Assembly: GCA_002704225.1 (NCBI GenBank)
Contig: PAFU01000020.1
Location: 29,655 to 75,903 of the forward strand
Length of the DNA stretch: 46,249 bases
Reading direction: 5' to 3'
From: Gammaproteobacteria bacterium
Lineage (GTDB): Bacteria; Pseudomonadota; Gammaproteobacteria; Pseudomonadales; Azotimanducaceae
In this document: one piece after another, positions 8,694 to 16,743 of the stretch
Layout: each line of letters begins with the position of its first letter
Numbering within the stretch: the stretch's first letter is position 1
Translations under genes and position numbers: made by a program
The notes under the pieces: generated by a model
What the model saw: the letters and a program-made list of their open reading frames with translations, nothing else
Databases searched by the model: none
Told to the model about the DNA's origin: nothing

Positions 8694-9170
8694 TCAGGCC
8701 AGTACGTTGGCCCGTGACATAAAGGTGAGAACCGAATTTTCCAGGCGTCTGATTTTCGATTCGATGTGTAAGGTTTCCGGCAAATAGGTGGGTGGATCAG
8801 AGACCAGATTGCGGATGCGTAGGCTGCAGTCGAGGTTTCGGCAGATGTGGTTGCCGATGCTGCGCCGACCGTCAGAGCCAGACACGTATACGCTGAATAG
8901 GGCGGTGCCTCGGCTGCGGTAGACATGATGACACCAAGAGCACATGCGGGTTCGTGGTCTCGCACCGGCATTCAGCACCCGGCGCAGCCGCAAACTGCGG
9001 AGTTCGTCTTCAACCGGCATGACGACGAAAGCGGTAGAACCCGACGGGTGGATCCAGCCGAGGTAGTCCAGAATGCCCCAGTCAATGGGTGCCAAGTCTG
9101 GAAGCGCCAGCTCAGCACTGCTGGATTGGCGGAACAAACCTTTGATGTCGTTGATGTTGAGGGCTTCCAC
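8694..9170 (-). CDS. FBP-domain (FusB-like treble-clef zinc finger) protein
   Basis: A protein of about 158 residues whose C-terminal half matches the treble-clef zinc finger of EF-G-binding FusB-type proteins. It carries CSWC, then about 30 residues, then ICRNLDCSLRIRN, giving the four cysteine ligands. The N-terminal part (DWGILDYLGWIHPSG) also matches stand-alone FBP proteins, as recalled from actinobacteria. FusB of staphylococci binds EF-G and rescues it from fusidic acid. Whether this distant relative binds the ribosome or EF-G is unknown. The GTG at 9170 was chosen because homologues begin near NINDIKGLF. The open frame continues to 9254 with no convincing ribosome site. The gene is divergent from the MDR reductase. 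Confidence 0.75.
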   Translation of the reverse strand: MEALNINDIKGLFRQSSSAELALPDLAPIDWGILDYLGWIHPSGSTAFVVMPVEDELRSLRLRRVLNAGARPRTRMCSWCHHVYRSRGTALFSVYVSGSDGRRSIGNHICRNLDCSLRIRNLVSDPPTYLPETLHIESKIRRLENSVLTFMSRANVLA

Positions 9171-9314
9171 AAGGCCCAGTTTATGTGCTGTCTTGAGGCA
9201 GACACAAGCTGTGATGAGTCGGCGCGCAGGCGGCGCGCAGAAAAATACGTGCAAGCCGAGCCGTTGCGGGTTGAGAGATGATATCCTCTGCCGCCAATTT
9301 AACGGAGAGAAACC

Positions 9315-10442
9315 ATGAGCGATTTACCCACGACCAGCCGCCAGATTTTGTCCTGTGTGACTTCCGGCGGCAAACTGCAATTGACCATTGGTGATACACC
9401 AGTCGTAGCCCCTGGCGATGCGGAAGTGGTCGTACGTATTGAGGCGTCGCCCATTAATCCATCCGATTTAGGCCTGCTATTGGGAATGGCTGATATTCCC
9501 AAAGCCCAGACCGTTGGCGAAAATCATGTGGAAGCCGATGTGCCCGCGAACGTACTGCCGATGCTGAAAGCGCGGTTCGACGAAGCGATGCCCGTGGGCA
9601 ACGAAGGCTCCGGTGTTGTGGTTGCGGCGGGTAGCAGTGCCGAAGCTCAGGCTCTGCTGGGCAAAACCGTTGGTGTTTTGGGTGGTGCCATGTACTCAGA
9701 GTACCGCACCCTTCACACCAGCCAGTGTCTGGTGATGCACGAAGGCGTGACGCCTCGTGAGAGTGCCTCCTGCTTCGTTAATCCGCTGACGTCCTTGGGC
9801 ATGGTTGAAACCATGCGTCGGGAAGGCTTCAGCGCCCTGATTCATACGGCAGCCGCTTCGAACCTCGGGCAAATGCTGCAGAAAATTTGTATCGCCGACG
9901 GTGTTGATCTGGTCAATATCGTGCGCAAACCAGAACAAGCGCAACTGTTGCGCGACATTGGTGCCACTCACGTGTGTGATTCCAGCCTGCCCTCGTTCAC
10001 CGAAGACCTGAAAAATGCCATCGTCGCTACCGGCGCCTACCTAGCGTTTGATGCCACCGGCGGCGGTGAGTTGGCAAATCAGATCTTGGTTGCCATGGAA
10101 GCTGCAGCGAACGAGACAGCGACGGAGTACAGCCGTTACGGATCTTCGCAAGAAAAGCAGGTCTACATTTATGGCGGTTTGGAGCGTCGTCCAACCACGC
10201 TCACTCGCAGCTACGGTTTGCAATGGGGTGTTGGCGGTTGGTTGCTCACGCCATTTTTGCAGAAGATCGGTCGGGAACGTGCCGCCGAACTGCGTCAGCG
10301 AGTGGCCGACGAAATTAAGACCACTTTTGCCAGCAGCTATGCGCAAGAAATATCGCTGAATCAGGCGTTAGAGCTCGACGTGCTGAAGGCCTATGCGCTG
10401 CAAGCGACGGGCAAGAAGTACTTGGTGAATCCAAGCCTGTAA
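9315..10442 (+). CDS. Zinc-independent MDR family reductase (quinone/enoyl reductase-like)
   Basis: A 375-residue medium-chain dehydrogenase/reductase. The N-terminal GroES-like domain contains VVVRIEASPINPSDLGLLLG and the conserved NEGSGVVVAAGS. The Rossmann part contains SALIHTAAASNLGQM, where the usual glycine-rich turn is AAASNLG, and a later DATGGGELA. Catalytic zinc ligands are absent, as in quinone oxidoreductases and 2-enoyl reductases. There is an insertion between PSDLG and the NEGSG motif (about residues 60-90). The start is secure: GGAGAG sits 8 nt before the ATG. It lies divergently from the FBP gene and convergently with the second LLM gene. The likely role is NAD(P)H-dependent reduction of an enone or quinone; the substrate is unknown. 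Confidence 0.85.
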   Translation: MSDLPTTSRQILSCVTSGGKLQLTIGDTPVVAPGDAEVVVRIEASPINPSDLGLLLGMADIPKAQTVGENHVEADVPANVLPMLKARFDEAMPVGNEGSGVVVAAGSSAEAQALLGKTVGVLGGAMYSEYRTLHTSQCLVMHEGVTPRESASCFVNPLTSLGMVETMRREGFSALIHTAAASNLGQMLQKICIADGVDLVNIVRKPEQAQLLRDIGATHVCDSSLPSFTEDLKNAIVATGAYLAFDATGGGELANQILVAMEAAANETATEYSRYGSSQEKQVYIYGGLERRPTTLTRSYGLQWGVGGWLLTPFLQKIGRERAAELRQRVADEIKTTFASSYAQEISLNQALELDVLKAYALQATGKKYLVNPSL

Positions 10443-10505
10443 GTCAGGCTCCTCAGACGAGCCGCCTAGCTGGAGTGCTCGTCATCAGACTGTGCGAGTC
10501 AAAGA

Positions 10506-10543
10506 CCCGCACAGGCTTCAAAGGCCCGCACAAGCGTCAAAGG
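10506..10543. repeat. Tandem 19-bp duplication at the end of an LLM gene
   Basis: Two head-to-tail copies of a 19-bp unit lie at 10506-10524 and 10525-10543, differing at two positions (unit positions 9 and 12). The right-hand copy encodes the last residues of the minus-strand LLM oxidoreductase and the left-hand copy spans its stop codon. Because 19 is not a multiple of three, a duplication here would have changed the reading frame and set a new C-terminus. Confidence 0.8.
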
Positions 10544-11510
10544 CAATATCGTAGCTTTTGCAGCGTGCGTCATGATCGTGGATCTGCGACACGACGATCA
10601 GCTCGTCGGCCTGAGTCTTTTCCAAAAACGCGTGTACCTGACCACCGACTGAATCCTTGGTGCCGACGGCAGAGGCCGAGCTGACGTGCTGCAGCATGGC
10701 ACGGTCGGTATCACTTAAGTTGGCTTCAAAATTCGGATCAGGCTTGGGTAGAGGCCCAGGATTACCCTGACGCAAATTCAAAAAAGCCTGAAGTCCGGAT
10801 GAGCGTAGCAGTAGGGCTTCTTCTTCGGTGTCGGCGGCGCAGATGTTGTAGCCCAAGAGGACATGTGTTTTATCGATTTGTTCTGGGGGTTCAAATCCCT
10901 GCCGATACAGCGTAATCGCACGCATCATGGCATCCGGCGCGAAATGCGAGGCAAAGGCGAAGGGTAGACCTAAGATGGCCGCGAGCTGAGCGCCGAATAA
11001 ACTGGAACCCAAAATGTACAAAGGAACCTCTGAGCCAAAACCGGGTACGGCGGTTACTCGCTGTTGAGGTTGGCAGGTGCTGCCGAGGTAGCCCTTAAGC
11101 TCAATCACATCTTGGGGAAATTGGTTCGGGTCGCTGTGCAGCGTGCGTCGAAGCGCGTGGGCGGTGACGCCATCGGTGCCCGGGGCTCGTCCCAAGCCTA
11201 AATCGATACGCCCCGGATACAGCGCCTCCAGAGTGCCAAATTGCTCGGCGACCATCAGTGGAGAGTGATTGGGAAGCATAATGCCGCCAGATCCGACCCG
11301 TATGGATTTTGTGCCAGCGGCAATGTGGCCAATGACCACGGACGTTGCAGCGCTGGCAATGCCACGCATGTTGTGGTGCTCGGCGACCCAGTAGCGATGG
11401 TAGCCCGCGCTTTCACAATGCTGAGCCAGTGCGCGAGAATTGGTCAGCGCCTGAGTGGCATCGCCGCCTTCGCAGATGGGCGACAGATCGAGTACTGATA
11501 ACGTTGGCAT
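10518..11510 (-). CDS. LLM class flavin-dependent oxidoreductase, MsnO8-like
   Basis: A 330-residue luciferase-like TIM-barrel protein of the single-subunit group that resembles LuxA-type oxidoreductases of unknown role. Typical segments are [13 protein letters not shown] at the N-terminus, [43 protein letters not shown] and [14 protein letters not shown]. It probably binds FMN. The ATG follows GGGGATTCT. It is only about 24-30% like the first LLM gene by eye and belongs to a different subfamily. The last codons lie inside a tandem 19-bp duplication, so the extreme C-terminus (DACAGL) may not be ancestral. The gene is transcribed divergently from the M2 peptidase. Confidence 0.86.
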   Translation of the reverse strand: MPTLSVLDLSPICEGGDATQALTNSRALAQHCESAGYHRYWVAEHHNMRGIASAATSVVIGHIAAGTKSIRVGSGGIMLPNHSPLMVAEQFGTLEALYPGRIDLGLGRAPGTDGVTAHALRRTLHSDPNQFPQDVIELKGYLGSTCQPQQRVTAVPGFGSEVPLYILGSSLFGAQLAAILGLPFAFASHFAPDAMMRAITLYRQGFEPPEQIDKTHVLLGYNICAADTEEEALLLRSSGLQAFLNLRQGNPGPLPKPDPNFEANLSDTDRAMLQHVSSASAVGTKDSVGGQVHAFLEKTQADELIVVSQIHDHDARCKSYDIAFDACAGL

Positions 11511-11625
11511 AGAATCCCCTCAAAAACCGATAACACAGTTTGCCAGACTCTTCACATAGATGCGCTTGGGTCGGTGGGTGTCTTGCCGTATCTTCGAGGC
11601 TGTTTAGTGACGATTGGGGGATGAG

Positions 11626-13446
11626 GTGAAATCACGATTACCACTGGTATTCGCTCTGTTTCTGGCCGCTTGCAGTTCGCCAGCGAAAGATTTTCAAACC
11701 GACATGGACAATTCGGTCGCGTCAGAAACACCCGCTGATTTTTTGGCTCGTAGTGAGCAGGAAATGTTAGCGCTCAACAAAGAAGTGGGTCTCGCCTTCT
11801 GGCTGCGCGCAACCTACATCACCCCGGATACCGGTGAGCTGGCTGCCCGGGCCAGCGAGCGATCCCTTGCATTCGATAGTGCGCTGATTGCCCAGGCCAA
11901 GGCGCTAAAAGGGGTGCCCACCGATCCAGAAAGTGCCAGAGCGATTGAGCTGATTTTACGCGGCTCTTCCATGCCGGCGCCCAACGATCCGGCGCTGCGT
12001 GCCGAGCTGGCCCAGCTGGCTACCGATCTGGAGGGCTTATACGGTGCGGGTAAGGCCTGTGATGACAACGGCGACAACTGTAAAACGCTACCCGAACTGG
12101 AAAACATACTGGCGGCTTCTCGAGATTACGACGAACAGCTTGAGGCATGGCAGGCGTGGCGCGGAGTCTCCCCTCCGATGCGGCCCATGTACCAACGCTT
12201 TGTCGAGTTGGCGAATCAAGGCGCTCGGGAACTGGGCTTTGCCAACTTAGGCGAGCAGTGGAAAGGCGGCTACGATCTATCGACTGCGGAATTTGAGGCG
12301 GAAACCCAGCGCCTCTGGGGGCAGGTGGAGCCGTTGTACGAGGCCCTGCACTGTCATGTGCGCGATACCTTGTCCGAACATTACGGTGAGGATCGAGTGT
12401 CCCTCGAAGGGCCGATTCCAGCGCATTTGCTGGGCAATATGTGGGCGCAAAGTTGGGGGAACATCTATGACCTGTTAGAACCCTATCCGGGAGTGGCTCC
12501 GCTTGATGTGACGTCGGCCTTGCAAGCGCAAAATTACGATCCTGTTCGTATGACCGAAACCGCAGAGGCCTTTTTTACTTCGCTGGGTTTGCCTGAACTG
12601 CCGCAGAGTTTTTGGGAGAACTCCATGCTGGTGGCACCGACGGATCACGACGCGGTATGTCATGCCAGTGCGTGGGATCTAGACAACGGCAATGACCCCC
12701 GTATTAAGCAATGCGTCGAGGCGAACGAAGAACAACTGGCGACGCTGCATCACGAGTTGGGTCATATTTACTACTACCTGATGTATAAAGATGTCCGGCC
12801 ATTTTTCAAGGGTGGTGCACACGACGGTTTTCATGAGGCGATTGGCGACACCATTGTGCTATCGATGACACCGGACTATCTGAAGGCAAAGGGCTTGGTT
12901 GACAGCGTAGCCGTCAGCGACGAGGCAGTGATCAACCAACAGATGAAGCTGGCCTTGGATAAAATCGCCTTTCTGCCCTTTGGCAAACTGATCGACGAGT
13001 GGCGCTGGAAAGTGTTCTCAGGCGAAATTGGGCCCGAACAGTACAATAGCGGTTGGTGGGCTCTGCGAGCGTCCTATCAAGGTATCGACCCCGCCGTTGA
13101 GCGCACCGAGGACGATTTTGATCCCGGTGCCAAGTACCACATTCCCGGTAACACGCCCTATACCCGTTACTTTCTCTCCCATGTGATGCAGTTTCAGTTT
13201 CATCGGGCACTGTGTGACGCGGCGGGTTATCAGGGCCCGCTGCACAATTGCTCGATTTACAACAGCGAGGCGGCTGGGGACGCCCTGGGTGCCATGCTGG
13301 CCATGGGGGCGAGCAAGCCTTGGCCCGAAGCCATGGAGGCGCTCACTGGGCAACGACGTATGGATGCAGACGCGATCATTGATTATTTTCAGCCGCTCAT
13401 GACCTGGCTCAATGAGCAAAATGCAGGCCGGCAATGTGGTTGGTAG
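11626..13446 (+). CDS. M2 family (ACE-type) zinc dipeptidyl carboxypeptidase, lipoprotein
   Basis: A 606-residue peptidase of the angiotensin-converting-enzyme family, removing C-terminal dipeptides. The zinc motif HELGH is at residues 376-380, and the third ligand is E404 in HDGFHEAIGD. The 24-residue gap is the same as in human ACE. The N-terminus is a lipoprotein signal peptide ending LAAC (cysteine near residue 16), so the enzyme is probably anchored in the envelope facing the periplasm. The GTG at 11626 directly follows GGGGGATGAG and fits the signal peptide better than the upstream TTG at 11614. It stands alone, divergent from an LLM gene and 15 bp from the convergent channel gene. It likely scavenges or trims periplasmic peptides. 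Confidence 0.93.
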   Translation: MKSRLPLVFALFLAACSSPAKDFQTDMDNSVASETPADFLARSEQEMLALNKEVGLAFWLRATYITPDTGELAARASERSLAFDSALIAQAKALKGVPTDPESARAIELILRGSSMPAPNDPALRAELAQLATDLEGLYGAGKACDDNGDNCKTLPELENILAASRDYDEQLEAWQAWRGVSPPMRPMYQRFVELANQGARELGFANLGEQWKGGYDLSTAEFEAETQRLWGQVEPLYEALHCHVRDTLSEHYGEDRVSLEGPIPAHLLGNMWAQSWGNIYDLLEPYPGVAPLDVTSALQAQNYDPVRMTETAEAFFTSLGLPELPQSFWENSMLVAPTDHDAVCHASAWDLDNGNDPRIKQCVEANEEQLATLHHELGHIYYYLMYKDVRPFFKGGAHDGFHEAIGDTIVLSMTPDYLKAKGLVDSVAVSDEAVINQQMKLALDKIAFLPFGKLIDEWRWKVFSGEIGPEQYNSGWWALRASYQGIDPAVERTEDDFDPGAKYHIPGNTPYTRYFLSHVMQFQFHRALCDAAGYQGPLHNCSIYNSEAAGDALGAMLAMGASKPWPEAMEALTGQRRMDADAIIDYFQPLMTWLNEQNAGRQCGW

Positions 13447-13461
13447 CCGATGACCTAAATG

Positions 13462-14748
13462 TTATCGGGTCCAGCGCACGGGAATCATGCCTTCGAGAAG
13501 ACCGTTAATGCTGAACGCGTTGATGTCTTTTTCTTCGCCCACGGAACTGGCGAAGCGCGAGTCGCCATTGGATCGCGCGAAGACATGAGATTGAGGGTAC
13601 TTTTGCTTTAGCCACAGCGCGGTGCGCAGATTGTCACGACCACTACCTGTGCCGAGAATGAAAACTGTGTTCTCGTTTTCCAGATCGACCTTGGCGGCCA
13701 CACGTCGCCACACTTCAGGGTTTGAAATGTCACCCCGCATGACCGAGCGCTCGTAGTTCGAGGGCAATTGCTGCTGCTCTTCAACCACCATCATGCGGCG
13801 CTCAGCGTCTTGATCAATGATGACGACGTGGGCCAGCTCGCTCTCTTGAGTACGCCGGAGTTGTTCGATCACGGATTGGCCGAAGCGTCCGAAACCTGCG
13901 ATGACGACATTGTCCAACCCTTCGGTGCGAGCAAACTGTTGACGCAGGTTGCGGCGCACGAAGGCCATGCCGGCCATGTTGTAGCGGTTAAAAATAACGC
14001 AGTGTCGACCCAGCGAAGTTTTTAACAATGTGCGCATGAAGCGCAGATTTTGGCAGTGAATGACGACCCGGAACTTGAGGTTCGGCGCGGATTCCAGCAC
14101 TCGGGTGGCGGCTTCAAAGGCTTGGAAATCGTTTTTGCCCAGCAGCAGAACGCGCTTGGCGCGCTTGAGTTTCAGCTGTTTACGCAAGAAGCCCAGCGTC
14201 AAGTCACCGACTACGGTGGCCACACCGTACTTTTGCTGCAGTTCTTGTTCACGTATGGATTCAAACTCGGTATCAACAACGATGACTCGGCAGTTACGGT
14301 TTTCACGGCGCAACAGACGCAGATAACTGATCGTCAGCTCACCCGAGCCGAATATGACCACATGGTCTTGCAGGTTTCTCAACAGCCATTGCTGAGGGTT
14401 GAGCATGCGCAGAACCGCTTCAACTACCGCAGAGGCGGTGAGCAGGGGTGCGCCGAAAAAAGCGATCCAGAGTAAGGTTTGAGCCCATACGGGTCCTCCG
14501 GTCGGCATGCCAAGGTCCAGCCCCCCGACCACGAACAGTCCCAAGATGTAGTAAGTCTGTTCAAGAATCGTGGCCTGAGTGACGTCCGGTCGTGCGCTCA
14601 GTGCGACGCCATTGGCGAAGGCCACCAAGCCCATGAGAAAGATAAGAGCAACGGCCATCCATCGCCAGCCCAGGCTCGCGCCGGTTAAGCGCTTGAGCGG
14701 CGTGTCCGTTTGTGGATTAAATGACTCTGAATTGGGTGTTTCTTGCAC
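13462..14748 (-). CDS. Two-RCK ion channel-like protein with non-canonical pore
   Basis: A 428-residue inner-membrane protein related to CASTOR/POLLUX-type channels. TM1 spans about residues 29-50, a re-entrant pore region about 60-83 and TM2 about 88-115. Two TrkA-N/RCK nucleotide-binding domains follow, with glycine-rich turns GSGELT (134-139) and GFGRFG (285-290) after hydrophobic strands. Instead of a potassium filter of the TVGYGD type, the pore segment reads VVGGLDLGMP. It may conduct another ion or act as a ligand-gated channel controlled by NAD(H) or another nucleotide. The start is a GTG with a weak ribosome site; in-frame alternatives are few. It is convergent with the M2 peptidase and divergent from a crotonase gene. 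Confidence 0.82.
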   Translation of the reverse strand: MQETPNSESFNPQTDTPLKRLTGASLGWRWMAVALIFLMGLVAFANGVALSARPDVTQATILEQTYYILGLFVVGGLDLGMPTGGPVWAQTLLWIAFFGAPLLTASAVVEAVLRMLNPQQWLLRNLQDHVVIFGSGELTISYLRLLRRENRNCRVIVVDTEFESIREQELQQKYGVATVVGDLTLGFLRKQLKLKRAKRVLLLGKNDFQAFEAATRVLESAPNLKFRVVIHCQNLRFMRTLLKTSLGRHCVIFNRYNMAGMAFVRRNLRQQFARTEGLDNVVIAGFGRFGQSVIEQLRRTQESELAHVVIIDQDAERRMMVVEEQQQLPSNYERSVMRGDISNPEVWRRVAAKVDLENENTVFILGTGSGRDNLRTALWLKQKYPQSHVFARSNGDSRFASSVGEEKDINAFSINGLLEGMIPVRWTR

Positions 14749-14854
14749 CGGGTTAACCTAGTAATAATGCTCCGCGGGCAGCGTTGCTTGTTTGCGCATG
14801 GCAGGCATTCCCGCGCTTGCTACTATGACGCAATTGTATTCCGAGGAGAGAGGG

Positions 14855-15688
14855 ATGTCAGAGTTTTCGACCATTGTCTATGAAGTGACCGATCAGGTTG
14901 CCCGAATCACGTTGAATCGCGTGGATGTCCGCAACGCCCAAGACAAGACCATGCTATACGAACTGAATGATGCCTTTGATTTGGCGGCACAGGATGACGA
15001 CGTGAAAGTCATTGTGCTGAACGCCAATGGCCCGCATTTTTCGTCTGGTCATGATTTGGCGGATCAAACCTCCATGGCAGATTTCCAGCCGGTGTCTAAC
15101 TGGGGCGGGTTTGGTAAACCCGGTGCGGAAGGCTATCAAGCCCAAGAAGAAGAAATTTATCTGGGGCTGTGCTGGCGCTGGCGCAACCTGCCCAAGCCGA
15201 CCATCGCTCAAGTGCACGGTAAGGTGATTGCCGGTGGGCTGATGCTGATCTGGGTCTGCGATTTGATCATCGCCTCAGACGACGCAACATTTTCCGATCC
15301 GGTGGTCGCCTTTGGCGTGAACGGCGTCGAATATTTTGCTCACCCCTGGGAGATGGGACCGCGCAAAGCCAAGGAACTGCTGTTTACCGGTGACAAGATC
15401 AGTGCTGAGGAGGCCAAGGCATTGGGTATGGTGAATCATGTGGTGTCAGCAGACGTCTTGCACGACTTCACGCAAACCATGGCCGAACGTATCGCCAGTA
15501 GACCAAGTATGGGATTGCGATTGGCTAAGCAGAGCGTCAATCAGGCGCAGGATGCCCAAGGTTTTTGGACCGCGCTGCAGGGCGCTATGTCACTGCAACA
15601 ACTGGGTCATGCGAACAATCAGATCGTGCATGGCCGACTGGTGGATCCAGCCGGCGCTCAGGTGATACGGGATGATGCCAAGCGCTAG
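14855..15688 (+). CDS. Crotonase family protein lacking the usual glutamates
   Basis: A 277-residue enoyl-CoA hydratase/isomerase homologue. The oxyanion segments are HFSSGHDLAD and IAGGLMLIWVCDL. At the places of the two hydratase glutamates it has methionine (GGLML) and valine (SDPVVAF), so ordinary hydration chemistry is doubtful. A distinctive GVEYFAHPWEMGPRKAKELLFTG stretch (in two parts, about residues 161-183) marks a separate subfamily, which I recall from mycobacterial EchA paralogues. The start at 14855 follows GAGGAGAGAGGG and is clearly preferable to the ORF limit at 14792. It faces another crotonase gene (15719-16549) convergently. The reaction is unassigned; isomerase, hydrolase or a non-catalytic role are possible. 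Confidence 0.87.
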   Translation: MSEFSTIVYEVTDQVARITLNRVDVRNAQDKTMLYELNDAFDLAAQDDDVKVIVLNANGPHFSSGHDLADQTSMADFQPVSNWGGFGKPGAEGYQAQEEEIYLGLCWRWRNLPKPTIAQVHGKVIAGGLMLIWVCDLIIASDDATFSDPVVAFGVNGVEYFAHPWEMGPRKAKELLFTGDKISAEEAKALGMVNHVVSADVLHDFTQTMAERIASRPSMGLRLAKQSVNQAQDAQGFWTALQGAMSLQQLGHANNQIVHGRLVDPAGAQVIRDDAKR

Positions 15689-15718
15689 CGAGTGAGGAAC
15701 GCGAGGGTTGGGTAGCGG

Positions 15719-16549
15719 CTAGCGACCGGTAAAGTTAGGCTTTCGTTTTTCCAAAAATGCCTTCAGCCCTTCCTCAAAGTCCTCGCTGGCAAACATGCCT
15801 GCTAGGTGCACCATGAGGTGGTCTACCGCGGTGTCGTAGGATTCTTCCAAGCCCATTCGCATCATACGCTTGGTGGTTTGTACGGCCATCGGTGCGTTAT
15901 CGGCCACTTCTTGGGCCCAGGCCATGGCTGTGGGGAGCAGTTCATCGTGAGGCACCACAGCGTTAACGAGGCCGAGTTCGAGGCACTCATCGGCCATCAC
16001 GGTTCGACCTCGGTAATACAGTTCGGCAGATTTCGCCCAACCCACCAATCTTGGGAGTAACCATGTGCCGCCGCTTTCTGGCACCACATTCCGTCTGGCA
16101 GTAATGGCCGCCATTTTGCCGTGCTCGGACATGATGCGCATGTCGCAGAGCAGGGTGAGATCCATGCCGTAGCCGGCGGCTGCGCCATTGACGGCGCAAA
16201 TGATCGGCGTGTCGCAATGCCACATCACATTGATGGGGGCGTCTCGAAGATCAAACAATTTACGCGGCGGACGGTTGTGATTGCCGGTTTCCTCATCGCC
16301 TTGCTCGTTTTCACGTCGCTTGTTCGTGTCGATGAGGTCCAAGCCGGCGCAGAAGCCTTTGCCTTCGCCGGTGAGAACGATGCAGCGAATGTCTGGGTCT
16401 TTATCCGCTGCTACGACCTTGGCAGACAGTTCATCGAGCATGTCGCGGCTGATGGCGTTGAGGCGATCCGGGCGATTTAACTTAATTAACAACACGCGAT
16501 CATGCTGCTCCAATATCAGTTGGTCGGTAGTCGACTGGGTAATGCTCAT
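15719..16549 (-). CDS. Crotonase family protein, PaaG-like active site
   Basis: A 276-residue crotonase with FCAGLDLID (oxyanion loop 1) and GAAAGYGMDLTLLCD (loop 2). The second hydratase glutamate is missing. An acidic residue instead appears in VVPESGGTWLLPRLVG, the place where PaaG-type isomerases carry their catalytic aspartate. That points to double-bond or epoxide isomerisation rather than simple hydration, by family analogy. It is clearly paralogous to the crotonase at 41860-42663, sharing the VPESGGTW block. The ATG is preceded by GGAGAGAGGTGC. A charged stretch about residues 75-90 (NKRRENEQGDEE) is an insertion relative to many relatives. Confidence 0.88.
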   Translation of the reverse strand: MSITQSTTDQLILEQHDRVLLIKLNRPDRLNAISRDMLDELSAKVVAADKDPDIRCIVLTGEGKGFCAGLDLIDTNKRRENEQGDEETGNHNRPPRKLFDLRDAPINVMWHCDTPIICAVNGAAAGYGMDLTLLCDMRIMSEHGKMAAITARRNVVPESGGTWLLPRLVGWAKSAELYYRGRTVMADECLELGLVNAVVPHDELLPTAMAWAQEVADNAPMAVQTTKRMMRMGLEESYDTAVDHLMVHLAGMFASEDFEEGLKAFLEKRKPNFTGR

Positions 16550-16743
16550 GCACCTCTCTCCTCAAATTTCTGCTGATGTTTTCAGATGAAAAGATCCACG
16601 GATCCACCGCTGGGGTCAAGTCGCCGAGGAAGACGCAATCTATTAATTCCCGTTCAAATATCGGAAAATGTCAGGCTGCCCTCGGTTCGTAGTTTTACTG
16701 TCGAGTTGCTCCACGGTTGTTGTGTATTTTTTGGGAGGATGTT

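Noticed and set aside
10490-10514. 7-bp stem with an 11-nt loop between convergent genes
   Set aside because: It overlaps the 19-bp repeat and lacks a T-run, so it is better explained by the repeat than as a terminator.
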